DNA of 64,000 bases from Pelomonas sp963422775 (GTDB lineage: Bacteria > Pseudomonadota > Gammaproteobacteria > Burkholderiales > Burkholderiaceae_C): contig CAUJSJ030000019.1 of NCBI GenBank assembly GCA_963422775.4, positions 62,001 to 126,000 of the forward strand, read 5' to 3'. Position 1 is the stretch's first letter; every line of letters starts with the position of its first letter. The position numbers were made by a program, and so were the translations under genes. Below are positions 26,728-33,971 of this stretch, one piece after another. The notes beneath the pieces were generated by a model that did not search any database, was not told the DNA's origin, and was given only the letters and a program-made list of their open reading frames with translations.

Positions 26728-27495
26728 TCATGTCCTGGTGTCGAAGGCAACCGGCAGAGGGGCGCTCCAGCCGCGAGCCGGCCTCGGTGCCTGCACCAGC
26801 CGCTCGGTGTTCAGGTCGCTGCTGGCGGCCAGCCACATCGTGAAGGAGCCGGGCTCAAGCGGAACGATCTGCACGCCGGCCGGCAACTGGCCGTTGGCGC
26901 CCATGGCTGCAGCCACGCTGGCGACGGTGGCCCAGGCCTCGATACGGCCCAAGGCCAGCTTCCTGGCGTTGGCCAGCTCGGCCGGGGCGACATCGACATG
27001 CTGGAAGCCCAGCGCCGTCAGGCGGGCGACCAGGAAGGCGCTGCGAACGGCGCCTGTCCGCAGCCGCCGCAGGTCGGCGAGTTGCTGGCCGCGATGGGCA
27101 AGCCCGGGCGGCAGCACGAGCACGATCCGGTCCCGCGCCAGCGGTGCCAGCCATTGCCAGGACGCCTCGCGCTCAGGCGTTCTGGCCAACGGAAACAGCA
27201 GGCAGTTGCCCTCGGCGGCCGTGAGCAGCGCTCGCGCCCAGGGCATCCAGTGGATGTCGGCTGCCGCCATTGGCGAAAGCATGTCGATCACTCTTTTTTC
27301 GATGCTGCCGCCCGGCTCGATCGCACCGCTCAGGTAGCCCGCCAGTACCCGGGGCCGACCGGCCGGTGCTGCCCGCGAGGCCACCATCGGCGCCATCTGG
27401 AGCAGGGTGGTCAGGAGGAAGGCCCGCCGGGCATTGCGCGATGCCGCAACGGCTCCCGCATCGGCCGGGTTGCTGATCGTGTCGGCAGGCTTCAT
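26728..27495 (-). CDS. Periplasmic solute-binding protein (family 3-like)
   Basis: A 255-residue protein with an N-terminal export signal: RNARRAFLLTTLLQMAPMV resembles a Tat-type or basic Sec signal, followed by ASRAAPAGRP as the likely cleavage region. The mature part fits a type II periplasmic binding fold (VLAGYLSGAIEPGGSIEKR, IHWMPWARALLTA, LFPLARTPEREASWQWLAPLARDRIVLV, and a late WLAASSDLN). Several Burkholderiales carry such orphan proteins outside ABC operons; no permease or ATPase is adjacent here, so transport is not implied. The second copy of the 19-bp repeat lies 121 bases upstream. Confidence 0.72.
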   Translation of the reverse strand: MKPADTISNPADAGAVAASRNARRAFLLTTLLQMAPMVASRAAPAGRPRVLAGYLSGAIEPGGSIEKRVIDMLSPMAAADIHWMPWARALLTAAEGNCLLFPLARTPEREASWQWLAPLARDRIVLVLPPGLAHRGQQLADLRRLRTGAVRSAFLVARLTALGFQHVDVAPAELANARKLALGRIEAWATVASVAAAMGANGQLPAGVQIVPLEPGSFTMWLAASSDLNTERLVQAPRPARGWSAPLPVAFDTRT

Positions 27496-27615
27496 CGGGG
27501 TACCTCTATTGGGTTGGGACCATCGTCATGCTTCAAGGTAGTCACGCGGCCGCGCCGCGCAAAGGCGGCCGGGGTGAAGACAGCGTGCAGAGGGTTTGAA
27601 CCGCCAGGGCCGCAT

Positions 27616-27634
27616 GGGTAACAGTGGCGCTCAG
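27616..27634 (-). repeat. 19-bp direct repeat (copy 2)
   Basis: GGGTAACAGTGGCGCTCAG, identical to 26565-26583 and in the same orientation. It overlaps the last codon and stop of the truncated SDR gene and lies 121 bases upstream of the periplasmic-protein gene start. The left dyad half seen in copy 1 is not conserved here. Confidence 0.7.
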
Positions 27635-28461
27635 GCGGTCATGCCGATGAGTGGGCTGGCGAGCTCCCACAGCCGCTGCGCGTTGGCCGCGTCGACGGCA
27701 TAGGGCGCCACGCCGGTGAAGTCTGCCGGGCGCCTGTCCACCACAAGTGCCTCGTTGCAGTCCTCGAAATAGCGCCCGCCCGCGCCGGCCAGCAAGGGCG
27801 AGGCCGCCAACAGCACGGAGGTGGCCGCCCCTTGCTCGCCGGTCTTGCGGCGCTCCACCGGGGTCTTGAGCCCGCCGGTGTGCTTCTGCAGGTTGGTCGC
27901 GATCGCGCCCGGGTGGACGGCATTGGCGACGATGCCGTCGGCCTGCCAGCGGCGCGTGGCCTCCACGGCCAGCAGCACGCAGGCCGTCTTGGCCTGCGCA
28001 TAGGCGGCGAAGGGCTCGTAAGCGCGGAAGCGGAAGTGCAGGTCGTCGAACACCACCGGGCCCAGCAGTTGCGCGCTGGAGCTCAATGACACGATGCGCG
28101 CGCCGCCAGCCGCCTTCAGTGCGCCGTGCAGGCTTCGGGCCAGCGCGAAGTGGCCCAGGAAGTTGGTCGCGAACTGCAGCTCCCAGCCCTGGGGCGTGGT
28201 CTGCAGTTCGGGGATGACCATCACGCCGGCGTTGTTGACCAGCATGTGCAGGGAGCCGCGCCATTCGGCGGCGAAGCGGTGGACCGAGCCGAGGTCGGCC
28301 AGATCGAGGGCGGCGACGTGGACGGCGCCCCGGCCTGCCGCGCGGAGTTCCTGCGCCGCGGCCAGCGCCGCGTCCGGGCGGCATACGGCCAGCGTGACTT
28401 CGGCAGCGGCGTTGACGAGGGCCCGTCGTGGATGTGCAAACGGTTCATCAATGAAGCGCAC
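27631..28461 (-). pseudogene. SDR oxidoreductase, 5'-truncated
   Basis: The frame reads as a short-chain dehydrogenase/reductase from the second beta strand onward: AEVTLAVCRPDAA, ALDLADLGSVHRFA, LVNNAGVM, SLSSSAQLLG, the catalytic Y-x3-K (AYAQAKTA) and HPGAIATNL. The first strand and its NAD(P)-binding TGxxxGIG motif are absent: upstream of NAAAEV the frame runs straight into the divergent LysR gene. No ATG is usable; a GTG at 28459-28461 would start inside the LysR coding region and still lack the Rossmann motif. About 25-40 residues appear deleted. Intact relatives usually begin with a VLVTGA strand. Confidence 0.65.
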
Positions 28462-29356
28462 CGAACTGTCCGGCCTGCAGGCCGTGGTGGCCGTGGCCGC
28501 ACGCCAGAGCTTTCGTGCGGCGGCTGCCGAGTTGGGGCTGTCCGCGTCGGCCGTCAGCCACGCGGTATCAGCGCTGGAAGAGCGCGTGGGCGTGCGCCTG
28601 TTCCACCGCACGACCCGCAGCGTCGCGCTGTCCGAGGCGGGCCGGGAGTTCTTGGAAAGAGTTGCACCCGCGCTGCGCGAGATCGAAGGCGCCATCGACG
28701 CCACCAGCGCCCAGAGCCCGCGCCCTAGCGGCACGCTGCGCATCAACACCTCCGAGGCAGCCGCCCACCAGTTGCTGGCGGCCTACCTGCCCGAGTACCT
28801 GCAGCGCTGGCCCGACATGCGAGTGGATCTGGTGACCGAGGGCCGGCTGGTCGACATCGTGGCGGAAGGCTTCGACGCCGGCGTTCGGCTGGCGAGCAGC
28901 GTGCCGCAGGACATGGTGGCCGCGCGCTTCGGCCCGGAGCAGGGTTTCGTCGTGGTCGGCGCGCCGGCCTACTTCGAGGGCCGGGTATTGCCGGCCACGC
29001 CGCACGACCTGCAGTCGCACCGCTGCATCCGCAACCGCCTGGCCAGCGGTGCGATCTGGCGCTGGGAGTTCAGCCGGCAGGGCGAGGTGATGTCGCTGGA
29101 TGTCGACGGGCCGGTCACGCTGGACGACAACGGCCTGCGGCTTCAGGCGGCGCTGGCCGGCATCAGCCTGGTCTACATGAACACCTGGTCGGCTCGGCCG
29201 CACCTCCAGGCGGGCCGGCTGGTGCAGGTGCTGCAGGACTGGACACCGTTCATCGGCCGCCTGGCGCTGTACTACCCCGGCCATCCGCACGTGCCGGCGG
29301 GGCTGCGCGCCTTTGTCGACCTGCTGCGCGAGGTCGATGCGCAGCGGTGGCGGTGA
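28451..29356 (+). CDS. LysR-family transcriptional regulator
   Basis: A 301-residue LTTR. The N-terminal winged helix (LSGLQAVVAVAARQSFRAAAAELGLSASAVSHAVSAL) with the recognition helix SASAVSHAV is followed by the LysR substrate-binding domain (TLRINTSEAAAHQLL, FVVVGAPAYF, VTLDDNGLRLQAALAGISLVY). It is divergent from the truncated SDR gene, which it would be expected to control. The start ATG at 28451 fits the family; the deletion that removed the SDR start leaves no proper intergenic promoter, so its own expression may be affected too. Confidence 0.92.
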   Translation: MKRTELSGLQAVVAVAARQSFRAAAAELGLSASAVSHAVSALEERVGVRLFHRTTRSVALSEAGREFLERVAPALREIEGAIDATSAQSPRPSGTLRINTSEAAAHQLLAAYLPEYLQRWPDMRVDLVTEGRLVDIVAEGFDAGVRLASSVPQDMVAARFGPEQGFVVVGAPAYFEGRVLPATPHDLQSHRCIRNRLASGAIWRWEFSRQGEVMSLDVDGPVTLDDNGLRLQAALAGISLVYMNTWSARPHLQAGRLVQVLQDWTPFIGRLALYYPGHPHVPAGLRAFVDLLREVDAQRWR

Positions 29357-29388
29357 GAATCCGCCCGACTGACCCGGGAGAGCTGCGA

Positions 29389-30288
29389 ATGGACCGACTG
29401 CAGGCGATGACCGCCTTTGTCACCGTGGTGGACTGCGGCGGCTTCGCCAGCGCAGCGCGCAAGCTGGAGCTGTCGCCGCCGGTGGTGACCCGCGCCGTGG
29501 CCGAGTTGGAGGAACGGCTGGGCCTGCGCCTGCTGACCCGCACCACCCGCGTCGTGCGCGTGACCGAGGCCGGCGCGCGCTTTGCCGACGACTGCCGGCG
29601 CATCCTGGCCGAGATCGACGCCGCAGAGGTGGCCGCCAGCGGCACCCACTCGGCCGCGCGCGGCACGCTGGTGCTGACCGCACCGGTGCTGTTCGGCCAC
29701 CTGTACGTGACGCCGGTGCTGGTGGACTACCTGACGCGCTGCCCGGAGGTGGACGCGCAGTGCCTGTTCGTCGACCGCGTCGTCAACCTCGATGAAGAGG
29801 GCGTGGACGTGGCGGTGCGCATCGGCGAGCTGCCGGATTCGTCGCTGCAGGCCGTCAAGGTCGGTCGGGTGCGCCAGGTACTGGTGGCGGCGCCCGCTTA
29901 CCTGAAGGCGCACGGCAGCCCCGCGCACCCGGCCGAGCTGGCGCAGCACACGCTGGTGGCCCGGGGCAGCGCGGCGCCGGAGGTGGACTGGCCGTTCGAC
30001 GAAGACGGCAAGCCGCTGACGCAGCGCCTGCGCACGCGCATCCGCACCAGCAGCAACGACTCGGCCATTGCCGCGGCCGTCGCCGGCTTCGGCATCACGC
30101 GGCTGCTCAGCTACCAGGTGGCCGAGGCGGTGCGCCTGGGGCAGTTGCAGATCGTGCTGGAGGACTTCGAGAAGCCGGCGCTGCCCATCCACGTGGTGCA
30201 CCGCGAGGGCCGGCGTGCGACGCAGAAGGTGCGTGGCTTCATCGATCTCGCCGTGGAGGCTTTGCGGGCCCACCCTGCGCTGCGTTAA
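29389..30288 (+). CDS. LysR-family transcriptional regulator (AaeR/DsdC-like group)
   Basis: A 299-residue LTTR. MDRLQAMTAFVTVVDCGGFASAARKLELSPPVVTRAVAEL is a standard N terminus, and the effector domain has GTLVLTAPVLFGHLYVTPVL and VDVAVRIGELPDSSLQAV. GGGAG lies 7 bases before the ATG. It starts 32 bases after the first LysR gene, in the same direction, and its stop overlaps by 4 bases the convergent end of the redox operon at 30285. It is the most likely regulator of that operon, whose control region would be at 33615-33735. Confidence 0.92.
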   Translation: MDRLQAMTAFVTVVDCGGFASAARKLELSPPVVTRAVAELEERLGLRLLTRTTRVVRVTEAGARFADDCRRILAEIDAAEVAASGTHSAARGTLVLTAPVLFGHLYVTPVLVDYLTRCPEVDAQCLFVDRVVNLDEEGVDVAVRIGELPDSSLQAVKVGRVRQVLVAAPAYLKAHGSPAHPAELAQHTLVARGSAAPEVDWPFDEDGKPLTQRLRTRIRTSSNDSAIAAAVAGFGITRLLSYQVAEAVRLGQLQIVLEDFEKPALPIHVVHREGRRATQKVRGFIDLAVEALRAHPALR

Positions 30289-32285
30289 AGGTCCAGCACG
30301 AGGTCTTCGCCTGCGGCCGGCACCGCGCAGCACAGCACGGCTTCCTGCGGCCCGGCCCGCCATGCCGGAGGCTTGGCATAGCTGACCTGGCCGGTCTGGA
30401 TGCGCGTCACGCAGCTGCCGCAGTTGCCGGCGCGGCAGGAGAAGGGTGGCGACAAGCCCTTGCCCTCGGCGAATTCCAGCAGGCTGCCGTGACCGGGCTT
30501 CCACACCGAGGCTTCGCCGCTGCGCTTGAAGACGACAGTGGCCTGGGTGGCGGGCGGCAGCGGGGCCGGCGCGGCTGCCGCTCCTGCGTCAACGCGCCGG
30601 GTCAGTGATGCCGGGCCGAAGGCTTCCGCGTGGATGCGCTCGTCGCGCACGCCCAGGTCGCGCAGGCCGTCGTAGAGGGCCTGCATGAAGCCACCCGGGC
30701 CGCAGAGGTAGAACTCGTGGTCGTCGAAGGGCAACAGGGTTTTGAGCAGGTCGATGGTCAGTGGCCCCTTGATCGCGCCGGCACCGCCGTCGCTGAGGAC
30801 CGCATGCACGCGCACCGCGCCGTTGGCGCGCGCAGCCAGCAGGTCGAACTCGGCGGCGAAAGCGCGCACCTGGTCGTCGTGCGCCACCTGGATGACGTGC
30901 GTGGGCCGCGTGCTGCGGCGGCGGAAACCTTCCGTGACGATGTGGCGCAGGAAGGCGACCATGGGCGTGATGCCCACTCCGGCACCGATCAGCACGGCCG
31001 GGCGGCGCGCGGTCGCGTCCAGCGTGAACTGGCCGCGCGGGCCCAACGCCTCGATGACGTCGCCCACCTGCAGCCGCTCGTGCATCTGCGTCGACACATG
31101 GCCGTCGCGCTTGATGCTCAGCCGCAGGTGGTCGTCGCCCGGCGCGGACGAGATCGTGTAGGTGCGCAGCGGTGCCATGCTGTCGAGCCGGATCGGCAGG
31201 TGCTGCCCGGCCTGCAGCGGCGGCAACGCGTGGCCGTCGGCGGGCTGCAGGTGGAAGGAGCGGATCACGCGGCTCTCGTCGACGATCTGTGTGATGCGGT
31301 AGGGGCGCCAGGTCTGCGCCAGGGCTGACGCCCGCAGCCGCGCGGCGGCTTCGTCCCAGGTGCCGGTGATCAGCGAGTTGGGCGACCAGTCGCGAAAGCG
31401 CCAGCGCAGCGGCAGGGCCTCGCTGAGCCGCCAGCCTGATTCGACATGGAAGCGCCAGGCGCGCTGGGCGCCTTCAAACGCGGCGATGGACTGCAGCAGT
31501 TCGCCGTCCCACACCACCTCGGCGCGGCCGGTCAGCGTCAGCAGCTCGCCGCTGTCGAAATCGATGAAGAGCACACCGGCGCGCGGGTTGACCTCCAGGT
31601 TGCCGAAGGTCATGAACAGGTGGTTGCCGAGGAAGTCGGGCACGAGAAACGTGTGGTCGTCCTCGATGTGCACGAAGCCCGGCCGGCCGCCCCGGTGCGA
31701 CACGTCGGCGCCCGCGCCGGGGGCGTGCGTGGCGATGAAGAGGGTGTCGGCCTGGGTGATCAGCGCGCGGGCCGGCGCGTCCATCTTGTCGAGGGGGTCA
31801 CGACGGCGCGGCTGCACGTCGAGCGGATCGCGCACCCATTGCATCTCGCGGCCCTGGATGTACTGCGGGCAGTTGCCCACGGTCTGCTCCACGTCCAGCT
31901 CGAAGCCGCGCTCGCTGACCGCGCTGACGACGCCGTTCACGCGGTTGCGGCGGCGCGTGTGCAGCTCGATGCCCAGGAACCCCAACGGCGCGCCGGGCCG
32001 CAGCCCCTCGGCCAGCGGGTCGCCGGCCACGGGCCGAGCGGCAAAGCTCAGCCGGCGCTCGTCGGGCGACTGGATGAAGCCCGCCTCGCCCACCAGCACC
32101 GAGGCCCAGGGCCGCGCTTCAGCGTCCACGGAGCCGACCATGATGAAGGGCAACTGCGGGTAGAACTGGCGGTGCTGCTCCGGCATGAAGGGGCGCACCA
32201 CGCGCTGGCCGATACCGCGCATGCGCTCGGCAATGCCCAGGCGCTGCTGCACGGCCACCTCACCAGCGTGGAAGGGGGTGTCCAT
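30285..32285 (-). CDS. PNPOx-like / FAD-NAD reductase / 2Fe-2S ferredoxin fusion protein
   Basis: A 666-residue multidomain flavoprotein. Residues about 1-310 resemble a pyridoxamine-phosphate-oxidase-like split barrel (FIMVGSVDAEARPWASVL, FLGNHLFMTFGNLEVNPRAGVLFID). About 330-580 is a ferredoxin-NADP reductase module (RTYTISS for FAD, GVGITPM for NAD(P), YLCGPGGFM). The C terminus is a plant-type ferredoxin with C617, C622 and C625 (SCRAGNCGSC) and a final CC at 652-653. It should pass electrons from NAD(P)H through flavin to the iron-sulfur cluster; the acceptor is unknown. It follows the glutathione transferase by 7 bases. Confidence 0.9.
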   Translation of the reverse strand: MDTPFHAGEVAVQQRLGIAERMRGIGQRVVRPFMPEQHRQFYPQLPFIMVGSVDAEARPWASVLVGEAGFIQSPDERRLSFAARPVAGDPLAEGLRPGAPLGFLGIELHTRRRNRVNGVVSAVSERGFELDVEQTVGNCPQYIQGREMQWVRDPLDVQPRRRDPLDKMDAPARALITQADTLFIATHAPGAGADVSHRGGRPGFVHIEDDHTFLVPDFLGNHLFMTFGNLEVNPRAGVLFIDFDSGELLTLTGRAEVVWDGELLQSIAAFEGAQRAWRFHVESGWRLSEALPLRWRFRDWSPNSLITGTWDEAAARLRASALAQTWRPYRITQIVDESRVIRSFHLQPADGHALPPLQAGQHLPIRLDSMAPLRTYTISSAPGDDHLRLSIKRDGHVSTQMHERLQVGDVIEALGPRGQFTLDATARRPAVLIGAGVGITPMVAFLRHIVTEGFRRRSTRPTHVIQVAHDDQVRAFAAEFDLLAARANGAVRVHAVLSDGGAGAIKGPLTIDLLKTLLPFDDHEFYLCGPGGFMQALYDGLRDLGVRDERIHAEAFGPASLTRRVDAGAAAAPAPLPPATQATVVFKRSGEASVWKPGHGSLLEFAEGKGLSPPFSCRAGNCGSCVTRIQTGQVSYAKPPAWRAGPQEAVLCCAVPAAGEDLVLDL

Positions 32286-32292
32286 GATCGGC

Positions 32293-32919
32293 TCAGGCGC
32301 GCAGGCCGACGGCTGACTGCGGGAAGGGCACGAAGCCGGGCAGGGCCTCGATGCGCGCCAGCCAGGCCCGCACGTTCGGGTAGGCGCTCAGGTCCACATT
32401 GCCCTCGGGCGCTGCAGCGATGTAGCTGTAGCCGGCCACGTCGGCCAGGGTGGCGGCGTCGCCGACCAGGAAGTCGCGCTGGCCCAGCACGCCCTCCATC
32501 ACCTGCAGCAGGTGGTGGGCCCGGGCGATCACTTCCTCGGCGTTCAGCTTGGAGCCGAACAACGTGATCATGCGGGCCGCCGCCGGGCCGAAGGCGATCA
32601 GGCCGGCGGCCACCGACAGCCAGGCCTGCACGGCCGCCTGGCCGGCCGCGTCGTTGGGCAGCCAGCGGCCGGCCGGGTCGTAGCGGCGGGCCAGGTAGAC
32701 GAGGATGGCGTTGGAGTCGAACAGCACCGTGTCGCCGTCCTCCAACACCGGCACCTGGCCGAAGGGGTTGAGCTTGAGGAAGGCGTCGGTCTTGTGTTCA
32801 CCCTGGCGCAGGTTGACCGGCGCCACCTCGTGCGGCAGGCCCAGCAGCGACAGCATCAGCTGGGCACGGTGCGAGTGGCCCGACAGGGCGAAGTGGTGCA
32901 GCTTGAGGGTCGTGGTCAT
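32293..32919 (-). CDS. Glutathione S-transferase family protein
   Basis: A 208-residue GST. The thioredoxin-like N domain (LKLHHFALSGHSHRAQLMLSLLG, NPFGQVPVLEDGD, LFDSNAILVYLARRY) holds the glutathione site, with Ser at the usual catalytic position (ALSGHSHR). The helical C domain ends with ADVAGYSYIAAAPEG and the YPNVRAWLARIEALPGF motif. It is the middle gene of a three-gene operon with two PNPOx-like proteins, pointing to handling of electrophiles or redox stress; substrate unknown. Confidence 0.93.
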   Translation of the reverse strand: MTTTLKLHHFALSGHSHRAQLMLSLLGLPHEVAPVNLRQGEHKTDAFLKLNPFGQVPVLEDGDTVLFDSNAILVYLARRYDPAGRWLPNDAAGQAAVQAWLSVAAGLIAFGPAAARMITLFGSKLNAEEVIARAHHLLQVMEGVLGQRDFLVGDAATLADVAGYSYIAAAPEGNVDLSAYPNVRAWLARIEALPGFVPFPQSAVGLRA

Positions 32920-33002
32920 GAAGGTCTCCAGGAGTTGTCGACAGGCAAAGGCATGCCGTCCCGCCCCGGCGGGGCGGAGGGCACAGGGAAGGTTGTGCGG
33001 GG

Positions 33003-33614
33003 TTAGCGGCTGCGGGCCAGTTCGGCTTGCAGCTCAGCAATTCGCGCATCGCGCTCGGCCAGCGCCTGCTGCACGTCCTCGGCGTCGAAGCGCTGCGGGA
33101 TGTGCTGCGGGCAGTTCCAGTCGACGGCCTCGACCGCGATGACGAAGGCGCGCTGCGCGCGGGCGCGGTAGCCGGGCGTGACGAGCTGCTCGTGCAGCGG
33201 GTCCTCCGGGCTCAGGTCCCGCACGCTGAGCCGGCCCAGCAGCTTCAGGCGCACGCGCTCCGCGTAGTCCACCAGGATCAGCGCGACGCGGTCGTTCGTC
33301 GCCAGATTGCCGACGCTGATGAGCTGGCGGTTGCCGGCGAAGTCGGCGAAGGCCAGCGTCTTGTCGTCCAGTACCTTCAGGAAGCCGGCCGGGCCGCCGC
33401 GGTGCTGCACGTAGGGCCAGCCGGTCTCGGACACGGTGGCCAGGTAGGCGCTGCGCTGCGCGGCGATGAAGTCGGCCTCGGCTTCGCCCAGGCGGTCATT
33501 GAAGGCTTCGCCCGGGCCCTCGAAGTTGCGTGCGTAGCTGGCCCGGCTGCCGTCGCGTTGCTGCGCGGCCTTGACGGCGGGCGTGAAGGCGAGGTTGGCG
33601 AAAGCGTGTGACAT
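33003..33614 (-). CDS. Pyridoxamine 5'-phosphate oxidase-like protein
   Basis: A 203-residue flavin-binding split-barrel protein. RSAYLATVSETGWPYVQHRGGPAGFLKVLDDKTLAFADFAGNRQ is the recognisable core. It resembles the first domain of the 666-residue fusion two genes downstream, so the operon holds two related split barrels. The C-terminal AEDVQQALAERDARIAELQAEL segment is a short coiled coil. AAGGAG lies 6 bases before the ATG. First gene of the operon; candidate operators lie 58-120 bases upstream. Confidence 0.88.
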   Translation of the reverse strand: MSHAFANLAFTPAVKAAQQRDGSRASYARNFEGPGEAFNDRLGEAEADFIAAQRSAYLATVSETGWPYVQHRGGPAGFLKVLDDKTLAFADFAGNRQLISVGNLATNDRVALILVDYAERVRLKLLGRLSVRDLSPEDPLHEQLVTPGYRARAQRAFVIAVEAVDWNCPQHIPQRFDAEDVQQALAERDARIAELQAELARSR

Positions 33615-33671
33615 GGCGGCTCCTTCGAGGCACAGCGCCGGGGCCGGGCTGCGATGGAGCAACTGTGGCGC

Positions 33672-33734
33672 TTCGGCGCGCCGAACAGAATCCTCGCGGC
33701 GGCCAAGTCACTGTTTCGTGATTGGAAGCAATCA
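33672..33734 (-). promoter_or_regulatory. Candidate operators upstream of the PNPOx-GST operon
   Basis: Two perfect dyads: a 14-bp palindrome TTCGGCGCGCCGAA at 33672-33685, and TGATTG-GAAG-CAATCA at 33719-33734. The second contains T-N11-A spacings as in LysR-type boxes. They lie 58 and 105 bases before the operon start. No convincing -35/-10 pair was found. The LysR protein encoded at 29389-30288, convergent at the other end of the operon, is the natural candidate to bind. Confidence 0.45.
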
Positions 33735-33971
33735 GCCTAGATCCGGCAGCTGAGCACGCCTGAGGGGCTGGCGAGGCGGGTTGCTGGCAAGGCGCGCCGA
33801 CGCAGTGGGCTCCTGCCCACAAGGAGAAGCAACGCCGCCAGCGGCCCGCAGCGCCAGTCCAGCGGGCGTGCAGCGTTATTCACGGCCGTGGTGAACGTCC
33901 AAGTGTCGTGATGGCGTTGACGAGACCGGACTTTCGATGAATGGCGAGCGGTCAGCTGCCGGATCTAGGCT
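33734..33971 (-). repeat. 238-bp non-coding element bounded by 20-bp perfect inverted repeats
   Basis: The arms 33734-33753 (AGCCTAGATCCGGCAGCTGA) and 33952-33971 are exact reverse complements. The right arm ends at the first base of the eptA stop triplet (33971-33973). The 198-base interior has no ORF of note but holds a hairpin GTGGGC-TCCT-GCCCAC (33805-33820). Together with 33615-33733 this is the full 356-base gene-free stretch between eptA and the PNPOx gene. No target-site duplication is visible. It could be a MITE-like remnant or a long-range mRNA structure at the end of eptA. Confidence 0.6.

Noticed and set aside
33754..33951. Interior of the eptA-side inverted repeat as a transposase remnant
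   Set aside because: No open frame with transposase motifs and no target-site duplication at the ends.
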